Origin: JADKCL01 sp046050405
GTDB taxonomy: Bacteria; Bacteroidota; Bacteroidia; J057; JADKCL01
NCBI GenBank assembly: GCA_046050405.1
Contig: JBJOPY010000061.1
Location: forward strand, 1-5,610
Direction of reading: 5' to 3'
Length of the DNA stretch: 5,610 bases
Shown here: in pieces, positions 1 through 5,610 of the stretch
Position numbering within the stretch: the first letter of the stretch is position 1
How the letters are laid out: each line of letters begins with the position of its first letter
Position numbers and translations under genes: made by a program
Notes under the pieces: model-generated
Databases searched by the model: none
Told to the model about the DNA's origin: nothing
What the model saw: only the letters and a program-made list of their open reading frames with translations

Positions 1-852
1 GATCTCCACCCCGAGGTCAGCGGCCGTCTCGTCTACCTCCATGTCCCGGAGGGAGCCATCGTCTCCCAGGGCACGGTGGTCGCACGGCTGAACGATGCCG
101 ACCTCCAAGCGCAGCTGGAGAAAACGCAGGTGCAACTCGACCTCGCAACGCAAATGGAAGCCCGCCTGAAGAAGCTGCTGGATGTGAATGGCCTGAACCA
201 AGCGGATTATGATGCAGCGCTGGGGCAAGTCAATTCCTTGAAGGCCGACCTGCGCTACACACAGGCCATGATCGAGAAGACGGTCGTCAAAGCCCCGTTT
301 ACAGGCACGATCGGCCTGCGGCAGGTCAGCCCCGGTGCCTACGTGACCCCTGCGACCACCATTGCCAGCTTGCAACAAACCCAGCAACTCAAGGTTGATT
401 TCAACCTGCCCGAGGAATCCGGCGCGCTTGTGAAGAAAGGCGACACCGTCTCCGTCATGACCGGACAGGGGCGCGAAACCGCGCTCATCAGTGCGATCGA
501 GCCACAGGCGAACCGTGAAACCCGCAACCTGAGGGTGAGGGCCATCCTCAACGGAAACGAGGTCCATCCGGGTGCTTTCGTCAAAGTCCATGTCCAGCAC
601 CGGGGCGATGCCAAGAGCTTCCTCCTTCCATCCAATGCCATTATTCCGGATGCGATGAGCAAGAAGGTGGTGCTCGTGAAAGGCGGCAAGGCCACCTTCG
701 TGCCCATCGAGACAGGCATTCGCAGGGACAGGCTCGTGGAGGTGACCTCGGGCCTACAGGCAGGGGATTCCGTCGTCGTGGACGGCGTGCTGTTCGCTCG
801 TCCCAATTCCCCGCTGAAAGTCAGGAGCATCAAGCAACTGGATGGCCAATGA
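1..852 (+). CDS. RND efflux periplasmic adaptor (membrane fusion protein, HlyD/AcrA family), 5' partial
   Basis: Periplasmic adaptor that links the inner-membrane RND pump to the outer-membrane channel. The frame is open from base 1, and the first visible residues (DLHPEVSGRLVYLHVPEG) are already inside the first lipoyl half-motif, so the signal peptide and first beta-barrel strand lie upstream. The GTG at 76 is therefore internal and not the start. Visible order, numbered from base 1: lipoyl half 1 at about residues 5-32; a short alpha-helical hairpin at about 33-93; lipoyl half 2 with VVKAPFTGTIG at 95-105 and SPGAYV; beta-barrel domain at about 128-200; membrane-proximal domain at about 205-280 with the usual SGLQAGDSVVVDG stretch. 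The hairpin tip carries R55 and L59 of the channel-docking RLS motif, but N66 sits where serine is usual. The stop overlaps the pump ATG (ATGA, 849-852). Family assignment is secure; substrate is unknown. Identity as an isolated secretion adaptor (HlyD type) is unlikely given the next gene. Confidence 0.96.
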   Translation, partial: DLHPEVSGRLVYLHVPEGAIVSQGTVVARLNDADLQAQLEKTQVQLDLATQMEARLKKLLDVNGLNQADYDAALGQVNSLKADLRYTQAMIEKTVVKAPFTGTIGLRQVSPGAYVTPATTIASLQQTQQLKVDFNLPEESGALVKKGDTVSVMTGQGRETALISAIEPQANRETRNLRVRAILNGNEVHPGAFVKVHVQHRGDAKSFLLPSNAIIPDAMSKKVVLVKGGKATFVPIETGIRRDRLVEVTSGLQAGDSVVVDGVLFARPNSPLKVRSIKQLDGQ

Positions 853-3800
853 ACATCTCGGAGCTGTCCATCAAGCGGCCGATACTTGCCACCGTGATGA
901 ACCTGGCGATCGTTCTTTTCGGGATCGTGGGGTTCTCCTTCCTGAGCCTGCGGGACTATCCGGCCATCGATCCGCCGATCATCACGGTGCGCACGAACTA
1001 TACGGGTGCCAACGCGGACATCATCGAGAGCCAGATCACCGAGCCGCTGGAAAAGGGAATCAATGGCATTCCGGGCATCCGGTCCATCAGTTCGAGCAGC
1101 CAAGTCGGGTCCAGCAATATCACAGTGGAGTTCAACCTCGGGATAGACCTCGACGATGCCGCGAACGATGTACGCGACAAGGTGAGTCAGGCGCAGCGGA
1201 ACCTGCCCCAGGACATTGACAGTCCGCCGGTCGTCAGCAAAAGCGAGGCAAGCAATGATTTCATCATCATCCTGGCCGTGCAAAGCCGCAGCAAGGACTT
1301 GATGGAACTCAGCGACTATGCGGAGAATGTCTTGCAGCAGCGTTTCCAAACCATCGACCAGGTCAGCACGATCAACATCTACGGCCAGAAGCGGCCTGCC
1401 ATGCGGATTTGGCTCCAGGCAGATGCGATGAGCGCGAGGAATGTCGCATTCACCGACATCAGCAGTGCGCTGGCCAAGGAAAATGTGGAGATCCCGGCCG
1501 GGAAGGTCTATGGGACTGCCACCGAGCTTACCATCCGGACCATGGGGCGCCTGAGTTCCGAGGAGCAGTTTCGCGATCTCATCGTCAAGGAAACGCCAGA
1601 GGGCATGGTGCGCCTGGGCGAGGTCGCCAAAGTCGAGATCGGCCCGGAAATCCTCGAGCAAACCTGGAAGCTGAACGGCGTCAATGGGGTCGGGCTTGCG
1701 ATCGTGCCACAGCCAGGGGCCAACTTCGTCAAGATCGCAGACGAATTCTATCGGCGCCTGGATGAAATCAAAGCAGCCAACAAGACCGATATCAGCCTGA
1801 ATGTCCTGATCGACAACACGCGCATCGTCAAGCGGTCGATCACCGAGGTCAAGGAGACGCTGGTCATTGCATTCTCCCTGGTGGTCCTCGTGATCCTGGT
1901 TTTCTTCAGGAATGGCCTCGTCGCCATCCGCCCGTTGATCGACATCCCGATTTCACTGGTGGCCACCTTCTTCGTCATGTACCTTGCGGGATTCTCCATC
2001 AACATTCTCACCATGCTCGGGATCGTCCTGGCCACGGGGCTCGTAGTGGATGATGGGATCGTGGTGACGGAGAACATCTTCCGCAAGCTGGAGCAAGGAT
2101 TGCCGATCCGCAAGGCTGCCCTGGAAGGGAGCCGGGAAATCTTCTTTGCAGTGGTTTCTACCTCTCTCACCCTGGCGGTGGTGTTTTTGCCGGTGATCTT
2201 CCTGGAAGGGTTCGTGGGGAGCCTGTTCAGGGAGTTCGGGATCGTGGTGGCCTGCGCGGTGCTGATCTCCGCATTCGTGTCCCTGACGATCACTCCTGTG
2301 CTGAATGTCGTCCTGCATCGGCGGAAGGCAGGGCATGGCCGCATCTACGAAATGACCGAGCCATTTTTCAGGGGGATGGAGAATGGCTACCGTCGCGTCC
2401 TCGAGGGCTTCATGCGCATTCGTCCGGTTGCCTGGGTGATTGTCGCTGCATGCGGGTTCATGATTTGGTATTTCCTCGGGCACCTGCAAAGCGAACTGGC
2501 ACCCACGGAAGACCGTGACAGCATCCGCCTCTCCTTGACAGCGGTCGAGGGGACGAGCTACGACCAGATGCAGGAGATTTCGGACAACGTCGCCAACTTT
2601 CTGTATGATTCCATTCCCGAGAGGTCGTTTGTCTTCACGGCCACTCCGGGATTTTCAGGCACGGGATCCAACAGCGGCTTTGGTCGGCTGGGGTTGATCC
2701 CCGCAGCGGAGCGGAGGCGATCCCAGAACACCCTCGCCACGGAGATCAACAAGAAGCTGCCGCGCTTCAACAACGCGAGGATCTTTGCCGTTCAAGAGCA
2801 GACGATTGCAGTGGGGATGGGTTCACGGGGTGCATTGCCCGTTCAATTCATCATCCAGAACCTCGATTTCGCCAAACTGGAAAGTGTGCTCCCGAAGTTC
2901 CTGGAGGAGGCCCGCAAAGATCCGACCTTCCAAATGGTGGATGCGAATCTGAAGTTCAACAAGCCTGAGCTGAGGCTGACCATTGACAGGATGAAAGCCC
3001 GGGACCTGGGGCTTTCCACCACGGATGTCGCAGCGGCGGTTCAGGCGGCGTTCAGTGGCCGGCGGCTGGCCTATTACATCCGCGAGGGACGTCAATACCC
3101 GGTGATCGCACAGGTTGCCCGGGCTGAACGCAGCCAACCTGCGGACATCGAAAGGCTGTACGTCCGCAGCAGCCGGGGGGAGAACATCCCCCTGACTACA
3201 GTTGCGCACTTGGAGGAAAGCAGCAGTCCGCCAACGCTGTACCACTACAATCGCTTCAAGAGTGCGACCATTTCAGCCTCGCTTGCCGAGGGCAAGACGA
3301 TCGGGGACGGCATCGCGGCCATGCGCGGGACGGCGGAGAAGTTGCTGGACGAGACCTTCCAGACCGACCTGGGCGGCCCATCGCGGGATTTCGCCGAAAG
3401 CTCCAGCAACACCTCCTTTGCCTTCGGGCTGGCATTGCTGCTGATCTACCTCGTCCTGGCCGCACAATTCGAGAGCTTCCTCGACCCGTTCACGATCATG
3501 ATCACAGTGCCGCTGGCCCTTGCGGGTGCCTTGCTGAGCCTATGGATCTTCGACCAAACGATGAACATCTTCTCCCAGATCGGCATGATCATGCTCATCG
3601 GGCTGGTCACGAAGAACGGCATCCTGATCGTGGAATTTGCCAATCAGAAGCGGAGGATGGGCATGGCGAAGCTGGAGGCAGTGGTGGAGGCTGCCACGCA
3701 GCGGCTGCGTCCCATCTTGATGACCAGCCTTGCCACTGCCCTGGGGGCAATGCCCATCGCATTGAGCCTGGGAGCTGCATCCACGAGCCGCATTTCCCTG

Positions 3801-3920
3801 GGAATCGTGATCGTTGGCGGACTGATGTTTTCCCTCATGCTGACCCTCGTGGTGATCCCGGCGGTTTACTCCTATGTTTCCGGGAGCCACAGGACGGAAG
3901 GAGGAGGAGATGAAGCGTAG
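849..3920 (+). CDS. RND multidrug efflux pump, inner-membrane permease (HAE-1/AcrB family)
   Basis: Proton-driven trimeric inner-membrane transporter expected to export hydrophobic or amphiphilic compounds. Full length at 1023 residues (AcrB has 1049). TM1 lies at about residues 11-30, the first large periplasmic loop at about 31-336, TM2 at 337-353 with TM3-TM6 following, TM7 at about 527-543, the second large loop up to about 856, TM8 at 857-873, then TM9-TM12. The proton relay is complete: D401 and D402 in TM4 (LVVDDGIVVTEN), K922 in TM10 (LVTKNGILIVEF), R952 and T959 in TM11 (RLRPILMTS), matching AcrB D407, D408, K940, R971 and T978. A glycine-rich stretch at 601-612 (GFSGTGSNSGFG) resembles the AcrB switch loop. 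The double Asp motif argues for HAE-1 rather than the metal-exporting HME group. The start is ATG 849, giving the classic MNISELSIKRP opening. No good Shine-Dalgarno lies close upstream (AGGAG at 823-827 is about 21 bases away), so coupling through the ATGA overlap is likely. The drug range cannot be read from the sequence. Confidence 0.98.
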   Translation: MNISELSIKRPILATVMNLAIVLFGIVGFSFLSLRDYPAIDPPIITVRTNYTGANADIIESQITEPLEKGINGIPGIRSISSSSQVGSSNITVEFNLGIDLDDAANDVRDKVSQAQRNLPQDIDSPPVVSKSEASNDFIIILAVQSRSKDLMELSDYAENVLQQRFQTIDQVSTINIYGQKRPAMRIWLQADAMSARNVAFTDISSALAKENVEIPAGKVYGTATELTIRTMGRLSSEEQFRDLIVKETPEGMVRLGEVAKVEIGPEILEQTWKLNGVNGVGLAIVPQPGANFVKIADEFYRRLDEIKAANKTDISLNVLIDNTRIVKRSITEVKETLVIAFSLVVLVILVFFRNGLVAIRPLIDIPISLVATFFVMYLAGFSINILTMLGIVLATGLVVDDGIVVTENIFRKLEQGLPIRKAALEGSREIFFAVVSTSLTLAVVFLPVIFLEGFVGSLFREFGIVVACAVLISAFVSLTITPVLNVVLHRRKAGHGRIYEMTEPFFRGMENGYRRVLEGFMRIRPVAWVIVAACGFMIWYFLGHLQSELAPTEDRDSIRLSLTAVEGTSYDQMQEISDNVANFLYDSIPERSFVFTATPGFSGTGSNSGFGRLGLIPAAERRRSQNTLATEINKKLPRFNNARIFAVQEQTIAVGMGSRGALPVQFIIQNLDFAKLESVLPKFLEEARKDPTFQMVDANLKFNKPELRLTIDRMKARDLGLSTTDVAAAVQAAFSGRRLAYYIREGRQYPVIAQVARAERSQPADIERLYVRSSRGENIPLTTVAHLEESSSPPTLYHYNRFKSATISASLAEGKTIGDGIAAMRGTAEKLLDETFQTDLGGPSRDFAESSSNTSFAFGLALLLIYLVLAAQFESFLDPFTIMITVPLALAGALLSLWIFDQTMNIFSQIGMIMLIGLVTKNGILIVEFANQKRRMGMAKLEAVVEAATQRLRPILMTSLATALGAMPIALSLGAASTSRISLGIVIVGGLMFSLMLTLVVIPAVYSYVSGSHRTEGGGDEA
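3898..3904 (+). promoter_or_regulatory. Shine-Dalgarno sequence for the TolC-family channel
   Basis: AAGGAGG at 3898-3904 ends five bases before ATG 3910 and lies in an almost pure purine tract at 3896-3910. It is the strongest ribosome-binding site in the window and decides the start of the channel gene. It sits inside the last codons of the pump gene, where it encodes part of the terminal EGGGDEA residues. Ribosomes finishing the pump would cover or expose it, which suggests coupled translation. Confidence 0.8.
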
Positions 3921-5223
3921 GACACGGTATCCATGCACCCTGCTTGCCGGGATCCTGCTGGCAGGGTCATTGCCCCTGATGGCACAACGAGCGCTCACGC
4001 TCAACGATGCCATCCAGTCCGCCTTGCAACGGAACCTGGACCTCCAGCTCCTCCGGAACGATGCCTCCGCCGCTGGGATTCTGGACGACTACGGGGTGGC
4101 GGGGGGGCTGCCCACTGTGACCGCCACCGCGAATGACCAGGCCCAGGTCACGAACATCTACCAAAACCTCGCCACCGGGGCGATCATCGAACGCAACGGT
4201 GCGGTTGGCAACAACCTCAATGCCTCGATCAATGGCACCCTGGTCCTGTACAATGGAATGCGAATCGCCGCTGCCAAGGATCGGCTCCACCAGATCTCAC
4301 AGCAGAGCCAGGAACTGCTCGCTGCCCAAATCCAGAATACGGTCGCGGAGGTGATGACGCAGTACCTCGATGTCAGGCGGCAGGAGGCCTACCTCAGGAC
4401 GATCAATGGATCCATTGCCGTGGCTGCCGAGAACCTGAAGATCGTCCAGGCCCGCCTGGGTGCAGGGCTCGCCAATGATGCCGACCTCTTCCAAGCCCGT
4501 CTGGATGCCAATGCACTGCGCCAGCAGCGCCTGAGCCAGGAACTCACCATCACCCAGGCAAAGGCCGACTTGCTGAACCTGATCCAGGAGGACTTCCGCA
4601 CCGAGGTCTCCCTCGTGGACAGCCTCCCGGTGGATGAGAACCTGAACTGGGACAGCCTGGCCGCAGGCTTGCGCCAGCATCCGCAGCTCATCGCCGCCGA
4701 CCACCAGATCCGTATCCAGCAACTGCTCGAGCGCGAGGTCACATCGCAGCGCATGCCCACGCTCCGCGCCAATGCAGGCTTGAACTTCGGCAACAACATC
4801 AGCAATGGCGGATTCACGCTGGTCAGCCGCAACTATGGGCCGTACGCTGGCCTGAGCCTCAGTGTCCCGATCTACAATGGCAACGCGCTGAGGCGTCTGC
4901 AAGAAGCCGCAGTGCTCTCCATCCGAAATGCGGAGACCAACCGTCAAAACATCCTCCAGGCCAATGAAACGGAACTTTGGAAAAGCTGGAGTGCCTACCG
5001 GAATGCCCTGACCCTGCTGGAGACGGAGCGGGAAAACGCAACGCTGTCCCGTCGGCTGCTTGACTTGATGCTGCAGAAGTACAGCCTGCGACAAGCGACA
5101 GTGCTGGAGCTGAAGCAGGCACAGAAAAGCTACGAGGAAGCAGGCTACCGACTCACCAACCTGGAATTTGCAGCCAAGGCGGCGGAAATCGAATTGCGCA
5201 GGCTGGGCGGGAGGCTGCCATGA
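3910..5223 (+). CDS. TolC-family outer-membrane efflux channel
   Basis: Outer-membrane exit duct of the pump, 437 residues. I chose ATG 3910 over an in-frame ATG at 3874: it follows a strong Shine-Dalgarno and gives a clean signal peptide with basic residues KRRTR at 2-6, a hydrophobic core at about 9-24 and probable cleavage after LMA (residue 25). The 3874 start would put twelve charged or polar residues in front. There is no lipobox cysteine (C9 is not in one), so it is TolC-like rather than a lipidated OprM type. The two outer-membrane efflux (OEP) repeats are visible: repeat 1 at about 29-215 with LYNG at 113-116, repeat 2 at about 240-435 with IYNG at 321-324. Each has a beta strand followed by long Ala/Gln/Leu/Glu-rich helices, for example GLANDADLFQARLD at 186-199. 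The first 11 bases overlap the end of the pump gene. A channel serving only this pump is likely from the operon position, but sharing with other pumps is possible. Confidence 0.96.
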   Translation: MKRRTRYPCTLLAGILLAGSLPLMAQRALTLNDAIQSALQRNLDLQLLRNDASAAGILDDYGVAGGLPTVTATANDQAQVTNIYQNLATGAIIERNGAVGNNLNASINGTLVLYNGMRIAAAKDRLHQISQQSQELLAAQIQNTVAEVMTQYLDVRRQEAYLRTINGSIAVAAENLKIVQARLGAGLANDADLFQARLDANALRQQRLSQELTITQAKADLLNLIQEDFRTEVSLVDSLPVDENLNWDSLAAGLRQHPQLIAADHQIRIQQLLEREVTSQRMPTLRANAGLNFGNNISNGGFTLVSRNYGPYAGLSLSVPIYNGNALRRLQEAAVLSIRNAETNRQNILQANETELWKSWSAYRNALTLLETERENATLSRRLLDLMLQKYSLRQATVLELKQAQKSYEEAGYRLTNLEFAAKAAEIELRRLGGRLP

Positions 5224-5275
5224 AGGGCCGTCACCCCGGGAAACGCAGCACCGCTGGAATGAAATCTGGAAGGCG

Positions 5276-5299
5276 GATCCGACCTGCCGGGCGGGGATC
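5276..5299 (+). terminator. Possible hairpin between convergent genes, weak terminator candidate
   Basis: Outer arms GATCC (5276-5280) and GGATC (5295-5299) pair perfectly. Inside them CC/GG and GC/GC can pair with small bulges around a CGG loop, giving about nine base pairs. It lies 53 bases after the channel stop and 77 bases before the end of the convergent gene, where a terminator is expected. No T-run follows on either strand, so it does not meet the classic intrinsic-terminator pattern. The rest of the 5224-5381 spacer shows no ORF, repeat or other site I can support. Confidence 0.25.
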
Positions 5300-5381
5300 A
5301 CGGTTCGCTGAAGATTGGAAATGACGGACGATGGGCCATCCCTTCAATACCGACCTGCACAGAGATCATCTTCCACTCCCA

Positions 5382-5610
5382 TCACCTTCCCAGGCTCTCC
5401 AGCCATGTATCTGCATCGGATTTCCGGGGCCGGTTGATCGGAGCCTCGCGGGTGCGGTTCTCGGGATGGTTCCGATCCTCTTCAAAGGTATCCGAGATTT
5501 CAGCACCCTTCCCCCCTTCCATGGGATCGCCTTCGGAATCCTTGATCGTCTCCAGGATCAATGCCAGAAGGATCGGATCTTGGATGCCTTCGACCTTGCG
5601 CATCACCTGA
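5382..5610 (-). CDS. Unrecognised acidic protein, C-terminal part (runs off the window)
   Basis: I do not recognise this gene. Reading leftward, the frame is open from the window edge to TGA at 5384-5382, showing 75 residues. In-frame GTG (5606) and ATG (5603) occur near the edge, but a glutamine codon precedes them and no ribosome site can be judged, so the true start may lie outside. The visible part opens with a helix-like stretch (VMRKVEGIQDPILLALIL, then ETIKDSEGD), followed by a charged, Gly/Pro-containing, probably disordered tail with many Asp and Glu, ending in DADTWLESLGR. Third codon positions are mostly G or C (roughly two thirds by my count), as expected for a real gene in this GC-rich DNA. 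The 'EGIQDPILLALIL' style faintly recalls small Bacteroidota proteins of antitoxin-like type ('IEDP.IL..I'), but this is too weak for a function call. It converges on the efflux operon and is probably a separate transcription unit. Confidence 0.5.
   Translation of the reverse strand, partial: QVMRKVEGIQDPILLALILETIKDSEGDPMEGGKGAEISDTFEEDRNHPENRTREAPINRPRKSDADTWLESLGR

Noticed and set aside
76..78. GTG as the start of the adaptor
   Set aside because: The frame stays open to base 1, and the upstream residues form the conserved first lipoyl half-motif, so the gene is truncated by the window edge rather than starting here.
339..1661. A 440-residue open frame on the - strand across the adaptor and pump genes
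   Set aside because: It is antisense to two clearly conserved efflux proteins. Its translation shows no recognisable domain, and long antisense frames are common opposite GC-rich genes.
1748..2489. Overlapping - strand frames opposite the pump's transmembrane region
   Set aside because: They are antisense shadows of conserved membrane segments. Their Arg/Thr/His-rich composition follows from complementing hydrophobic codons.
3874..3909. An upstream in-frame ATG for the channel gene, adding twelve residues
   Set aside because: The extension would place polar and acidic residues before the signal peptide, while ATG 3910 has an ideal Shine-Dalgarno and starts directly with a KRR-type signal peptide.
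4297..5301. A 334-residue open frame on the - strand across the channel gene
   Set aside because: It lies opposite the conserved TolC-family gene, is rich in Gln, Leu and Cys as expected from the complement of its helix codons, and has no recognisable motif.
5330..5340. Short inverted repeat GATGGGCCATC
   Set aside because: The arms are five bases with a single-base centre, which cannot form a stable hairpin, and nothing around it suggests an operator.

Overview
The window holds one tightly packed tripartite RND efflux operon on the + strand: periplasmic adaptor, inner-membrane pump, outer-membrane channel. The tail of an unrelated, convergent gene on the - strand enters from the right edge. 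All three efflux proteins belong to recognisable families. I see no mobile element, tRNA, rRNA or CRISPR array, and no frameshift. The adaptor is cut by the left edge, so the operon promoter and any divergent or leading regulator lie outside the window.

Organism: the protein style points to Bacteroidota. Examples are the pump N-terminus beginning MNISELSIKRP, the DDGIVVTENI motif in TM4, the TEPFFRGMENGY stretch before TM7, and the GLANDADLFQARLD stretch in the channel. The DNA is GC-rich with mostly G or C in third codon positions, so a high-GC lineage of that phylum fits best. A related Gram-negative group such as Verrucomicrobiota cannot be excluded. This assignment is inference from remembered family style, not from a search.

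Layout: 1-852 is the adaptor, missing its N-terminus. 849-3920 is a complete HAE-1 type pump of 1023 residues whose ATG overlaps the adaptor stop as ATGA. 3910-5223 is a complete TolC-like channel of 437 residues that starts 11 bases before the pump ends and has a strong Shine-Dalgarno sequence inside the pump's last codons. 5224-5381 is a short spacer with one imperfect hairpin. 5382-5610 (-) is the C-terminal part of an acidic protein I do not recognise.

How they work together: the pump binds amphiphilic substrates in its periplasmic domains and uses the proton gradient. The adaptor bridges the pump to the channel, which opens across the outer membrane. The overlapping gene ends suggest coupled translation of the three parts. 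The proton-relay residues D401, D402, K922, R952 and T959 are all present in the pump, so it is probably active. The window is largely an ordinary efflux locus, and the findings below are modest.
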